Position numbers and translations under genes: made by a program. Shown here piece by piece: positions 32,608 through 41,589 of a stretch of DNA of 64,000 nt; positions within the stretch are counted from its first letter, which is position 1; the number at the start of each line of letters is the position of its first letter. The DNA comes from Syntrophomonas zehnderi OL-4 (lineage in GTDB: Bacteria > Bacillota > Syntrophomonadia > Syntrophomonadales > Syntrophomonadaceae): positions 22,039 to 86,038 of the forward strand of contig NZ_CGIH01000009.1 of NCBI RefSeq assembly GCF_000983115.1, in the 5' to 3' direction. A model generated the notes under the pieces. That model searched no databases and was not told where the DNA came from. It was given only the letters and a program-made list of their open reading frames with translations.

Positions 32608-33576
32608 TTATATAAAGGCTAGATAGCCTTCCGTATTCGCAAATACGGGTTCCTCAACAACCATTGAACAAGGCAATGCTGAACAAAGATCAGCACCAAA
32701 AAAGAGAGGGCCTCCGCCTGCTAAAAAGGTATTTTGGATATAGCCGGTACGATTACCCCAGGCGGCCAGCACTTTTTGACAGATAGCTGTAGAAACATTT
32801 TTCCGAGCTGCGTAGGCAACATCATCAAGGCAGTATGTTTTGCCGTAATAGCGAATAGGCTCCCGATTTAAGGCCTGTTTGGTTATTTCATTCTCCATTC
32901 CTACAGGTAACGGGCTGCCCGTCTGCGCCTGGAATTCCCGCGCTACTGCACTGCACACCATTTGAGTGCCTACTTCCACTGACCCGCAGGCTTCAAGCAT
33001 AGGAACAGGCTGTCCATCCTTAATTTCAAAAAGTAAATACTCTGTGGTGTATGTACCTGGATCAACTACGCCTACATATCCATGTAACGGCAAATGGCCG
33101 CCCGCCTTAAGTAACACGCCCGCTCCTTGGGGTATTACTTGAACTTCAGGATTTTTGATATAGAGCTCACTGCCATTCACGGCTACGCATAAAGAAAGCT
33201 TACTCAGCCGATTTTTTAAATCTTCTTTCTGAGAAGCATAGTAGGCCAAGGGCAATCCTACCCCCAGGCTAATTTCAGAATCCTTATGTCCGAGTAGCCC
33301 TATGGCTGTCAGTAATAAGGGATCGTGCAGCTCAGGTGGTTTTTCCTTGTTTAAGGCTTGAGAAACCACAAAAGAATGCCTGGCTGCCTCACCGACCAGT
33401 AAAACCTCTTTTTGTGCTCCTGATGCAATAGTTATCCGGTAATTCTGAGTCTGGGAAAACACACCCCCTAGCACATCATATCCTGCCGGTGCTACAAGGG
33501 AAGGAAAAATCACCTTTTCTCCCACTTCATTGACCGCCTTAGTAAAGCCATATCCTATATCAATACCGATCTTCAT
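32608..33576 (-). CDS. parM: ParM/StbA-like actin ATPase
   Basis: 322 residues of the actin superfamily. Phosphate 1 loop IGIDIGYGFTKAV (3-15), phosphate 2 GYVGVVDPGTYTTEYLLF (near 165-182), adenosine motif NTFLAGGGPLFF (near 282). Builds filaments that push DNA copies apart. Together with the ParR-like protein and the TACCGGTA sites it would segregate a circular, replicating form of the ICE, consistent with a DnaD-type initiator on the same element. Confidence 0.85.
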   Translation of the reverse strand: MKIGIDIGYGFTKAVNEVGEKVIFPSLVAPAGYDVLGGVFSQTQNYRITIASGAQKEVLLVGEAARHSFVVSQALNKEKPPELHDPLLLTAIGLLGHKDSEISLGVGLPLAYYASQKEDLKNRLSKLSLCVAVNGSELYIKNPEVQVIPQGAGVLLKAGGHLPLHGYVGVVDPGTYTTEYLLFEIKDGQPVPMLEACGSVEVGTQMVCSAVAREFQAQTGSPLPVGMENEITKQALNREPIRYYGKTYCLDDVAYAARKNVSTAICQKVLAAWGNRTGYIQNTFLAGGGPLFFGADLCSALPCSMVVEEPVFANTEGYLAFI

Positions 33577-33591
33577 AAAATCATTCTCCTC

Positions 33592-34737
33592 TCATCTTTT
33601 GAAAATTTTAGTTAGCGTGGAAAAGGGTTTTTTTCTACCTGCCAGATTAATTGGCAACACCGGCTGCAAAAGATCTTGCAGTAACTCCTCAGGCGGCGAG
33701 TCTTCAGTAACGAAAGGAATATTATATACTTTTCCTATATACTTGGAAAAAGCATTTAAAAACCATTTCATTTCCTTTTCACTCGCCAGGTTTAAAGTAA
33801 TTCTCCATCTAGCCAAGTTAGGTGTATAAATACTTATATCCTGCTCATCCACCATAGGTAAAAACCTATTAAGTCTGTAGGGGGCAGCATTTACTGTGAG
33901 AATCGCTAAAGCTGCTCGATCCATCTCCGCAACTTTATCAGAACTTATTTCTCCCATATCTAAAACCAAATAATCGTATACATTCCCGGCGATAACCGGA
34001 AAAATGTGTTCAATGGATCGAAAACTGCGAGCATCCGGTAAAATATCAAATCCCCGCATATTTGCCATTTTCATCTCTATGCTGTGTATTTTTTTGTTCT
34101 CATATTTCGCGCCCATGGCTGAAAGATAAGTATATTGTGATTCCCGTCCAGCTTTATCCCCAAGAGGCCACTCAGCCAAAATTACCCGATGATTGCTTTT
34201 GGCTAGATGAGTCGCTATTAAAAAACACAAATGCGATACCCCTGCTCCCGGGCCGGCACCAGCTACAGTGATGGTCGTGAGACCTAAGGGGCGTTGAATA
34301 AGGACTTCTTTAATTGATTCCGAAACATTCTTACCTGACTGATACTTATAAGGCTGCCCGCGTTGCAGCCAGCGGGCAGCCTGAGTATAGTTTGCAGGTT
34401 TTTCAATGGTGCGAAGTAAATCTTGCTCTATAAATTCCCCAGCCTCGCTTACAATGTCATAAACCCCCAGGCAGACCAATTTTGCAACCAGCGGATCCCC
34501 GGGTTCCCGTCCACAAGCAATTAGTATAATTCGGGTAACCGGTCTTTGTACCCGGTACTGATGAAGCTCTTCTTCAATATGCCTGGAAAAATCAATATCA
34601 ACCAATAGAAAGTCCAATTGTACCCTGGCTGCTTGCAATAAAGCCTGACGCAAATCCCCCTCCCGGATATGAAACGAAGGGGTACCGTATCGCTCCACTA
34701 ATCCTGTATAATCTCGCGAAGCAATAATTCCATACAT
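33592..34737 (-). CDS. TadZ/CpaE-like ATPase
   Basis: 381 residues from ATG 34737 (GAGAGGTC upstream; frame opens at 34854). The N-terminal 125 residues form a receiver-like domain (YGIIASRDYTGLVERYG, LLVDIDF). Then an atypical ParA/MinD P-loop TVAGAGPGAGVSHLCFLIAT, VILAEWPLG, YDYLVLDMG and TVNAAPYRLNRF. The Walker A lysine is replaced (GAGVSH), so ATP use may be altered. CpaE/TadZ localises Tad pili, but this gene sits in the conjugation operon 20 kb from the Tad operon; it could serve either. Confidence 0.7.
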   Translation of the reverse strand: MYGIIASRDYTGLVERYGTPSFHIREGDLRQALLQAARVQLDFLLVDIDFSRHIEEELHQYRVQRPVTRIILIACGREPGDPLVAKLVCLGVYDIVSEAGEFIEQDLLRTIEKPANYTQAARWLQRGQPYKYQSGKNVSESIKEVLIQRPLGLTTITVAGAGPGAGVSHLCFLIATHLAKSNHRVILAEWPLGDKAGRESQYTYLSAMGAKYENKKIHSIEMKMANMRGFDILPDARSFRSIEHIFPVIAGNVYDYLVLDMGEISSDKVAEMDRAALAILTVNAAPYRLNRFLPMVDEQDISIYTPNLARWRITLNLASEKEMKWFLNAFSKYIGKVYNIPFVTEDSPPEELLQDLLQPVLPINLAGRKKPFSTLTKIFKR

Positions 34738-34753
34738 AATAATGACCTCTCTT

Positions 34754-35302
34754 TCATCGCGTTTGGAAGAAAATAGCCGGATCATGGCAAACTCCATCCA
34801 CGTAAACCTCGAAATGCAAATGGGCACCTGTAGTAAGATAACCTGTGTTGCCAACCTTAGCGACTACTTCGCCCGCCTTAACCTTTTGCCCCGGTCGGGC
34901 AACATTATCCGATAAATGGCAATATCTTGTCTTGATTCTTTGGCCTCGTTCATTGGTTCCATGATCGATTTCCATTGTCAAACCAACTGCCTCAGAACGG
35001 GAAAGCGAATGAACCAGTCCGTCAGCAGGAGCCACAATGTTGATTCCCTCGGGTGCGGGAATATCAATCCCGTAGTGCATAGTCGGTACTTTTTTTATCG
35101 GATGGATTCTCATCCCGAAAGGGCTGGATATATTATGAAAACCTGGTACTGGCCAGCGCATTTCACCATTATATAATTCCTCGTAATCCCCAGCAGATGT
35201 GCCTTGATCAGGCTTAAAGCCAATTAAGAAATTAAAATCAATCACCCTATATTTCTCAACTACATCCTTTTGCTCTTTCGCGGACATATTAAGTTCGTCC
35301 AT
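34754..35302 (-). CDS. M23 (LytM) peptidase domain, split from its membrane anchor
   Basis: 182 residues. Peptidase M23 with the zinc ligands HYGIDI (H-x3-D) and HLHFEV (HxH); NISSPFGMRIHPIKK is the usual fold entry. It should cut peptidoglycan for the mating pore. It has no signal or membrane helix of its own: frame-wise it continues, across one TGA, the 129-residue protein with a membrane helix encoded just before. The ATG 35302 has a mediocre AGGA site. Translated alone it would be cytoplasmic. Confidence 0.85.
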   Translation of the reverse strand: MDELNMSAKEQKDVVEKYRVIDFNFLIGFKPDQGTSAGDYEELYNGEMRWPVPGFHNISSPFGMRIHPIKKVPTMHYGIDIPAPEGINIVAPADGLVHSLSRSEAVGLTMEIDHGTNERGQRIKTRYCHLSDNVARPGQKVKAGEVVAKVGNTGYLTTGAHLHFEVYVDGVCHDPAIFFQTR

Positions 35303-35371
35303 GACTTCCTGTATGGTTTTTAAGCGATAAGTTGTATAAGTGGTGCAAACTGCATCCTCACCTTCACCTAC

Positions 35372-35761
35372 TCAGTGCGTACACGTTCCACTTTCCTCAA
35401 CAAATTGCATAGCAAGATCATTAGCCCTGCTTGCCGAAGATTTCTTAAAGTTCTGTTTTAAACGCACCGCATCCACAGCGATCACTTCCTGCCAGTCTAC
35501 ATAAACACCTGGATCACATGGACTCTGAGTCATCATAGTGACTGCCTGGGCAGCATCGTAATACCAAAGAGCTTGTGCTTTGGTAGCGGTCACTGGGACG
35601 CGTTCATGAATAACTACAGGGATAAGAATGAGTAAAATTAGGCCCAAAAAAAGCGTAATAACTGCAATAGTTGTTTTTAGAATAGTCGATCCGTCCTCCT
35701 GGATCATATCGCGTAAAATAAGGCCGATAATTCGAATAGCTTTTTGCACGGCTGCTCCCAT
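35372..35761 (-). CDS. membrane-anchored N-terminal half of the M23 protein
   Basis: 129 residues: a basic/amphipathic head (QKAIRIIGLILRDMIQEDGS), one long membrane helix (TTIAVITLFLGLILLILIPV) and an outer domain with CDPGVYVDWQEVIAVDAV. The frame ends TCTH, stop TGA at 35372-35374. The 23 codons after TGA remain open and lead in the same frame into the M23 domain, so the two were probably one 330-residue gene. As is, the pair may work as two chains or be a nonsense mutant. Confidence 0.7.
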   Translation of the reverse strand: MGAAVQKAIRIIGLILRDMIQEDGSTILKTTIAVITLFLGLILLILIPVVIHERVPVTATKAQALWYYDAAQAVTMMTQSPCDPGVYVDWQEVIAVDAVRLKQNFKKSSASRANDLAMQFVEESGTCTH

Positions 35762-37539
35762 TAAGCTCCCCCTCCTACTAAATAAGGGGCTTCAAAAGGT
35801 GCTGACTCAATACGGATATGCACCCGCTGATTCCCGGCAACCAGCAAGCCTTCCCCTCTCTTGGCAGACTGTAACAGCTCTTGTTCCGCTTCTGTAAGCT
35901 GCATCAGTGTAGTAAGAGCTTGGAGATCTTTATCGCCTTGACCGAGCAGAATCTTGTAAGTCGGATTATCCAAAAGTGCTTGACCATGCCGGGCCACGGC
36001 CGGATCAAGAAAGTCGATTACATTTTGCGAAGCCACTATCAGACTGCCCATATATTTACGGATACGCTTGGAAGTGTCACGCAAAAAGGCTAATGCTTGG
36101 GGTGTCTGATCATCCACCAGCATCCAGGCTTCGTCTACTAAAAGAATAATTCGTTCTTCCCTGTCCTGCTCAATAAGGTTCCAGACGTATGAAAGCACAT
36201 TAAAATACTGCGCTCTTTTGACTGCATCATCGGCGTTCTGTAGTTCATGGACATCGAGAACAATAAAATCTTTATCCGCTGTAGCTGTGGTAAATCCATT
36301 CCACATAGCCGCATCAGCCCCTTTGGCTGCACGTTTTAGGAGAATAGCAAGACGCTGGAACAGCTCGGGTTTTGTTTTTTCCTGCTCTAAAACATACTCA
36401 TACAGTTCATTCATGGTTGGCCATACATCTACTTGAATATTCTCCGGCTGTGTATTAAAATCAATTTCTTTGCTATGGTATACCTCCAAAAGAGAATCTT
36501 CCAGAACTGCCCGTTCTACGTCAGTAAGATCCCGCAGATATAACGAGAAGAATGTGCGCAGGATTTGAAGGTGTAACCCTAAAGGGCTTTGAGCATCATA
36601 AATACTCTTTTCTTCATCGTCATCCTGATCCAGCGGCACGCTCCTTACCTGCAGCGGGTTAATCCTCCCTTGTCCACCAGCTACATTTACCCAACTTCCA
36701 CCCAATAACTGACACATCTTCCGGTATTCCCTTTCCGGGTCAATGATTATTATTCGTGCCCCTTTAGCATATTCGCGCAGCAGCAACATTTTAGCTAAGT
36801 AGCTTTTTCCGGTACCCGGTTTGCCCAGAATCGTCCAGTTAGAGTTGGTACGGTCACCGCTGCGCATCCACATATCGAGAATCACAAGTCCCCCGTCCCG
36901 GTCACGCCCCAGCATAATCCCCGCTATATCATTAAGGCCTCCGGCCACAAACGGGAAACTGGCCGCTATTGTCTCTGAAGGCATATTCCGGCCACCGGCT
37001 TTTAACATTTCCGGATCCAGAGTTGCCCATGGCCCTATAGACTTTAACCCTTGTTCCTGTCTATAGAGTAGTGTGCGCCCCCTCATGCCTGCTGCAGCTA
37101 GAGCAGACTCTACCCTACGAGTCCGTAAAATCAGATTGTCCATATCCATTGCCGTAATAAAAAGAAGCACTGTAAGATAGAATACATTTTGCTGTTCCTG
37201 GTCAATCTTTTTTAAAAGACTATCCGCGTCTTTAAGAGCCTGTTCGGTACGCTGAATAATCAGGGCATTCCCGCCCTGATTAAGCCGGCCCATGTACTCC
37301 CCGATGGCTTTATTGATATCTTCTATTAAGTCAGCAGCATTAGTAGGGCTTACGTGTAACGAGGCCGCAACGCCCGGAATCTGAGTAATACGAGCCAGCC
37401 AGGCCGTGCCCGCTTGGGGAGGATAATCTGTAATAACCATCACCCTTCCCAATAAATCGCCAAACTGAATGTAGTTTGTTTGAAATTCCAAAGCCTGCGG
37501 TGTTAAGGCATCTAATATACCTGATTTAACGGTTTCCAT
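35761..37539 (-). CDS. VirB4-type conjugation ATPase, C-terminal part
   Basis: 592 residues from ATG 37539 (GGGAGGAATG upstream; the frame opens at 37641). Walker A ILGKPGTGKSYLAK near 239-246, DPEREYRKMCQLLGG, Walker B RIILLVDEAWMLVDD, then DTSKRIRKYMGSLIVASQNV and PTYKILLGQ. Energises substrate transport and pilus biogenesis in the type IV secretion complex at the membrane. The N-terminal domain of a typical 800-residue VirB4 is encoded separately by the gene at 37541, 1 bp away. Confidence 0.92.
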   Translation of the reverse strand: METVKSGILDALTPQALEFQTNYIQFGDLLGRVMVITDYPPQAGTAWLARITQIPGVAASLHVSPTNAADLIEDINKAIGEYMGRLNQGGNALIIQRTEQALKDADSLLKKIDQEQQNVFYLTVLLFITAMDMDNLILRTRRVESALAAAGMRGRTLLYRQEQGLKSIGPWATLDPEMLKAGGRNMPSETIAASFPFVAGGLNDIAGIMLGRDRDGGLVILDMWMRSGDRTNSNWTILGKPGTGKSYLAKMLLLREYAKGARIIIIDPEREYRKMCQLLGGSWVNVAGGQGRINPLQVRSVPLDQDDDEEKSIYDAQSPLGLHLQILRTFFSLYLRDLTDVERAVLEDSLLEVYHSKEIDFNTQPENIQVDVWPTMNELYEYVLEQEKTKPELFQRLAILLKRAAKGADAAMWNGFTTATADKDFIVLDVHELQNADDAVKRAQYFNVLSYVWNLIEQDREERIILLVDEAWMLVDDQTPQALAFLRDTSKRIRKYMGSLIVASQNVIDFLDPAVARHGQALLDNPTYKILLGQGDKDLQALTTLMQLTEAEQELLQSAKRGEGLLVAGNQRVHIRIESAPFEAPYLVGGGA

Positions 37540-37540
37540 T

Positions 37541-38170
37541 TTACATTCCTCCCTCTCGGTAGATGGTGGTAATCCCTGCAGGTGTAGGAATTTGCTCAAA
37601 TGCAGATTGCGATGGATGAAGGAACGAAAACGCCATATCAATTATCTGTACATCATCACAAATATTTACCTTCAGTCCGCTGGTCTCAAGATTTGCAGCC
37701 AGCTCATAAGCTCGTTTTAAAAGCTCTTCTTTCCCTTGTTTTACCTCTGCCATGCTAATAAGTAAGTAGTAACGTCTCTCCAGTGCCTCCCCACCCCGTA
37801 CAATTCCGGCTATATAATGGATATACTCCTGCAATATTCGCTTGCGGGCTATATCAGTAGTTTCACGGGCTATTTCCTGTAATTCATCTAAATATTTATC
37901 CAGATCAACGGGCCTGGGTAAAGCTAAAATCTGTATCGCATATTGGATTCCATTCCAGGCTTCATGAACCGCTGATACGATGCGTTTCTTTTCTGAATCG
38001 GATTTTAAAACTATATTAATGGGTTCAATTTTTAAAACTGCCACCAGTTGTCCATCCTTCCGGAAAAGAAAATGACTGGTGATATCTTTTATCGGCAACC
38101 AGTCTTGAGCGGTCATTTTTTCTTTTTCCTTGATAGATGCTTCTGGTTTATTTCCCCTTTTTTTAAACAA
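37541..38170 (-). CDS. VirB4 N-terminal domain as a separate protein
   Basis: 209 residues. DWLPIKDITSHFLFRKDGQL and VAVLKIEPINIVLKSDSEKK are the start of VirB4/TraC-like N-terminal domains; later LPRPVDLDKYLDELQEIARE and YYLLISMAEV follow. It ends ITTIYREGGM, where the frame stops next to the ATG of the ATPase part. Two-chain VirB4 is seen in some Firmicutes elements; here no frame disruption is visible, each half has its own start and ribosome site. Confidence 0.78.
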   Translation of the reverse strand: MFKKRGNKPEASIKEKEKMTAQDWLPIKDITSHFLFRKDGQLVAVLKIEPINIVLKSDSEKKRIVSAVHEAWNGIQYAIQILALPRPVDLDKYLDELQEIARETTDIARKRILQEYIHYIAGIVRGGEALERRYYLLISMAEVKQGKEELLKRAYELAANLETSGLKVNICDDVQIIDMAFSFLHPSQSAFEQIPTPAGITTIYREGGM

Positions 38171-38467
38171 CTAAAATCCCCCTTTCTCATAAAGGTATAG
38201 CTTTTGATTGGCTCGAAAACGCTTCATATGCTGTAACATATCCAATGCCGTAGATCCATCCGGCATGATTTGTAATGTTGACAAATAACCAATCCCAGTA
38301 ATAAACAGAGCCAGAAAATAGCGGCCAGGACTAGATATTATAAGGCCTAATAAAAATGAAAACCCCAGGCCAATTACTGCCGTGACCAAGGTAATTAGTA
38401 GCTCTTTCCACCCCCAGCCAGGGAAGAACTCAAACTGTTTACTGATATTTCTCGGTATTAAGTACAT
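38171..38467 (-). CDS. VirB3/PrgI-like membrane protein
   Basis: 98 residues from ATG 38467 (AAGGAGGTAATTCG). YLIPRNISKQFEFFPGWGWK, two membrane helices (about 22-45, 52-70), then DGSTALDMLQHMKRFRANQK: the small PrgI/VirB3 component that bridges VirB4 and the pore. Position directly upstream of the VirB4 pair is classical. Confidence 0.82.
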   Translation of the reverse strand: MYLIPRNISKQFEFFPGWGWKELLITLVTAVIGLGFSFLLGLIISSPGRYFLALFITGIGYLSTLQIMPDGSTALDMLQHMKRFRANQKLYLYEKGGF

Positions 38468-38471
38468 CGAA

Positions 38472-39356
38472 TTACCTCCTTGCAAGCATTCTGCGAATCA
38501 CAACTGCTGATCCTACATGCTGCGCTGTCCCGCCGATTGCTCCCCCAACACCTGTCTGGATAACCAGTTGATTTAAAAAGGCAGGAAATTTCACTGTTGC
38601 CCACATAAAACCAATGAAAAGCAATGTATTAATTATGGGATCCGTGACGCTTGCGAATGTTCCCAAGGCCCCACGCAGCAAAAACATTTGCACGGGCATT
38701 GCTAGACATTGCGAAAGCAGTGAACTAAACCAGGTTCGTCCCAATTTGTCTTTCATGGCCCATAAAAATGGCCCGATAATCATAAGAATACCCACGTTTA
38801 CCGCACGAACGGCCATTTGAATTAAGACAATAAGCCATAATATTAAACCTCCAATAAAAACGAGTGCAATCGGGATGCTTAACATGCCTGTTTGAGCCAG
38901 AACTATTGTTGCAATGGCTTCCTGGATGGTTTCTATCTGGGGAACAACCTGGAAGCCCTGGATGTCATCCACAATGCTAAATGCAAACATAAAAACTTGC
39001 TTAGTGATCCACGGAACTGATGCAATAACAGCGGTCGCTACGAATGTACTTTTGAGTAAATCGCCCGGATGTGATTCCTCTCCGGTGGAGTATAGAACAT
39101 AGATTTGAAAAGCTTGATACGCAATTCTTACCGCCAGAAGGGTAATAGCAATTCCCTGGGCATAATGAACCGCTGTCATAAAGTATTGATTATCTAAAAG
39201 TGAGCTTGCGAGTTTTATTTCTTTTGCCATAGTGCCTGTCATGGTATTAACCAGACTCTCTAAAAATGAGATAATCACGCCGTTTACTGAATCAATTATC
39301 ATTTCTTGCAATGGTTCAGTAATATGTTGGGCTATCCAATCTCCAATAGCACTCAT
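38472..39356 (-). CDS. VirB6/TrbL-like polytopic channel protein
   Basis: 294 residues, seven or so membrane helices. An amphipathic start (GDWIAQHITEPLQEMIIDSV) is followed by helices from about 60 to 280 with AVRAVNVGILMIIGPFLWAM and a Gly-rich end (GVGGAIGGTAQHVGSAVV). The layout matches TrbL/VirB6-type inner membrane subunits in Gram-positive T4SS operons. Confidence 0.8.
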   Translation of the reverse strand: MSAIGDWIAQHITEPLQEMIIDSVNGVIISFLESLVNTMTGTMAKEIKLASSLLDNQYFMTAVHYAQGIAITLLAVRIAYQAFQIYVLYSTGEESHPGDLLKSTFVATAVIASVPWITKQVFMFAFSIVDDIQGFQVVPQIETIQEAIATIVLAQTGMLSIPIALVFIGGLILWLIVLIQMAVRAVNVGILMIIGPFLWAMKDKLGRTWFSSLLSQCLAMPVQMFLLRGALGTFASVTDPIINTLLFIGFMWATVKFPAFLNQLVIQTGVGGAIGGTAQHVGSAVVIRRMLARR

Positions 39357-39402
39357 GCGGCACCTCCTTTAAAAAACCCTATTTCCCAGGGTGTTATTAA
39401 GA

Positions 39403-39723
39403 TTAACTTCCGTAAAAACCGAGAAAGGCTTTTACAATCCCTACAGCACTTACGCCAATGGCACCAGCTATGAGGGCATTTTTCATGGCCCGATTATGAA
39501 TTGCTGCTTGGGCAGGATCGCCTTCATTCATCTGTTTTACAAAAGCGTGCCAGCCTATCATAGTCGCGCATCCCGCCGGAATTAAGATTAAAAGCCAGGT
39601 TGTAGCTGCCTCAAGTAAATTTTTTGTGCCTGTCACGATGCCTGGCTCACCAGCCGCAAAAGCATTTGTAGGGCAGGTTATTAAAAGAGCACAAACAAAT
39701 ATAAATAAACCAATTCTCTTCAT
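39403..39723 (-). CDS. VirB2/TrbC-like pilin or channel subunit
   Basis: 106 residues from ATG 39723 (GGAGG 9 bp upstream). A signal peptide (KRIGLFIFVCALLITCPTNAFA) is followed by two helices (TTWLLILIPAGCATMIGW; NALIAGAIGVSAVGIVKAFL) separated by a polar loop, as in VirB2/TrbC proteins. Encoded between VirD4 and VirB6. Confidence 0.75.
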   Translation of the reverse strand: MKRIGLFIFVCALLITCPTNAFAAGEPGIVTGTKNLLEAATTWLLILIPAGCATMIGWHAFVKQMNEGDPAQAAIHNRAMKNALIAGAIGVSAVGIVKAFLGFYGS

Positions 39724-39742
39724 ACACATAAACCTCCTAAAT

Positions 39743-41203
39743 TTAAAATCCCAACACATCGCCTGCGGATGGTTGGGTTTCTTGGCAGTTGGTCTCACTG
39801 CTTCGATTTTTTTTCGTGGTGGGCAACCATGGCTCAGGCAGACTAAGCATCCTTTCCTGATCTGGTACTCCCATCCTTTGTAAATCTAATTCCTTAGCTA
39901 TCGGCCACTCCGATATATCAGGTAATGGCAAACGGGCCGGCTGCAATCTTGTTCTTAGTATTAAAACCGAATCAACTGGCCAGCGCATAACTTCGTCTTT
40001 CATCACGAGGGGCCTGGATGTAAGTCCCTGGGTTACTCCCTCCGATCTGGAACCAGACATCTGTGCGGAAGAATTATATGATTCCGTTGCCACCGTGTAG
40101 TTACCTGCTTTTACAGAAATTATTTCAGCAGTTTTTTGATCTGCAGTTAAAATATAAATCCATGTCCAACACTGACCAATAATTGTGTTCTCGCGGTTAG
40201 GGTAATGTTCGGAAAGCTGATCTAACCCTTGTAGAGCCAGAGTAAAACGAATTCCCCGCCCCCCTGCAGTCGTAATTTTAGTCGTAAAGTCTGTAATTGC
40301 AGGTATATTACCGAACTCGTCCAAAAGGTAGTTGACCCGAACCGGAAGTCTCCCCCGGTTATGATTCGCAAGATCAACTAAAGCTCCATATGATTGCTGT
40401 ACATAGAGAGAAGCCAGCACATTACGATTTGTTCTTTCATCCGGAATAACCAAAAATACCGCCGTCTTTTCTTTGCCAACTGCAGCCATATCGTGGTCTT
40501 GCGCTGAAATCATCCAAACAATAGCCGGATCCACGCCAAAAAGCTGCAGGCTGGTTAGGGTATCGGTTGCAATGCTGCTGCGCATTTTATCTGTACTCAT
40601 CTGATAAACCTGGTACGGACTTCTGGCCGGATGGGTAAGAGGTAGAGTATTAAAATAAGCGTCCAGCATTCTGCCGCCATCCTGGCCAAAGTTGGCCAGC
40701 AAGTGAAAAGCAGTAGACATATGTTTATGCTCCGGTGGAGCTTCAACTGCTACTGCCAGGATCAGGGCTGATATAAGAGCCTTTTTTGCTGAAGGCCAGA
40801 TTGGATCACCCCGATAACGTGGATCATAGGACAAAGTATGAGCTATATCATCTGCATGTTGAATCGCCAGGGCAGTGTTATTATCCTTCAGGGCTTGAAG
40901 CACTGGGTGTAATATGTTCCAGCGATTACCCGTAGTTGGGTTCCGTAAATCCAGGGTAATAACTTGATATCCCTTGCGCCTTAGGTACTCTTTTGTTATG
41001 GGCTGCAGCTCCTTCTTTAAATCACAGATAACCATTGATTCCCCATGTAAAGCTAAATGCCATATGCTGGGTATGATCACCCGACGAGATTTTCCGGAAC
41101 GCGTAGTTCCTATTAATAATACATGCGTATCGTCATCAACAGTCCAGTATTTTTCCTTGTTTATGTTGGCTCCCAATACAATGCCACCCGGCAAATCTCT
41201 CAC
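39743..41203 (-). CDS. VirD4/TraG coupling ATPase, cytoplasmic part
   Basis: 486 residues. Walker A LLIGTTRSGKSRRVIIPS (Gly-Thr-Thr-Arg-Ser-Gly-Lys-Ser at 32-39), Walker B VNYLLDEFGNIPAI near 300, GGRGIRFTLALQGLDQL and IIGQCWTWIYILTADQKTAE. It recruits the relaxase-DNA complex to the secretion channel. The transmembrane N-terminus is missing here and is found as a separate gene immediately upstream (41221). Confidence 0.93.
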   Translation of the reverse strand: MRDLPGGIVLGANINKEKYWTVDDDTHVLLIGTTRSGKSRRVIIPSIWHLALHGESMVICDLKKELQPITKEYLRRKGYQVITLDLRNPTTGNRWNILHPVLQALKDNNTALAIQHADDIAHTLSYDPRYRGDPIWPSAKKALISALILAVAVEAPPEHKHMSTAFHLLANFGQDGGRMLDAYFNTLPLTHPARSPYQVYQMSTDKMRSSIATDTLTSLQLFGVDPAIVWMISAQDHDMAAVGKEKTAVFLVIPDERTNRNVLASLYVQQSYGALVDLANHNRGRLPVRVNYLLDEFGNIPAITDFTTKITTAGGRGIRFTLALQGLDQLSEHYPNRENTIIGQCWTWIYILTADQKTAEIISVKAGNYTVATESYNSSAQMSGSRSEGVTQGLTSRPLVMKDEVMRWPVDSVLILRTRLQPARLPLPDISEWPIAKELDLQRMGVPDQERMLSLPEPWLPTTKKNRSSETNCQETQPSAGDVLGF

Positions 41204-41220
41204 TTCCTTTCTTATTGGTA

Positions 41221-41589
41221 TTAAAACTTATGGGCATTAAAAAAAGTATCCACCTCCGTTTCTGATAACCACCTGGCTGTACCATGCTGCCCATGCCCCG
41301 CTACCTGGGGCAGATCTGAATCATAGTTCACATTGACTAATGATCGGCCGGTTAACCAGATCCCGACAATTAATCCCACCGCAAGCGGCTGCAGCCATGA
41401 CCAAATGTGAAACACGTCCGGCATGGCCTTAATTGCACCAAAAAAGGAAAAATGAAAAGCAGCTAAACTCTGCTGCTTTATCAATAAAGGGATTATTAGT
41501 AGTTGCGGTATCACCAGGAAATCCAGGGCAACGACAATAATAGTAAACGCCACCCGAAATGGAAAAGCTTTATCTTTTTTCTTATTCAA
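41221..41589 (-). CDS. VirD4/TraG membrane domain as a separate protein
   Basis: 122 residues with membrane helices at about 12-38 and 63-82. It ends in VNVNYDSDLPQVAGHGQHGT followed by ARWLSETEVDTFF, the link that in one-piece TraG proteins joins the membrane part to the ATPase (x-G-x-ARW). The next gene begins 17 bp later with LPGGIVLG, the following TraG motif. So the coupling protein is made as two chains; no frame remnant bridges them. Confidence 0.78.
   Translation of the reverse strand: MNKKKDKAFPFRVAFTIIVVALDFLVIPQLLIIPLLIKQQSLAAFHFSFFGAIKAMPDVFHIWSWLQPLAVGLIVGIWLTGRSLVNVNYDSDLPQVAGHGQHGTARWLSETEVDTFFNAHKF

Noticed and set aside
35372..35374. Selenocysteine at the TGA of the split M23 gene
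   Set aside because: No convincing SECIS-like hairpin directly downstream and no redox motif; a nonsense mutation or two-chain gene is simpler.
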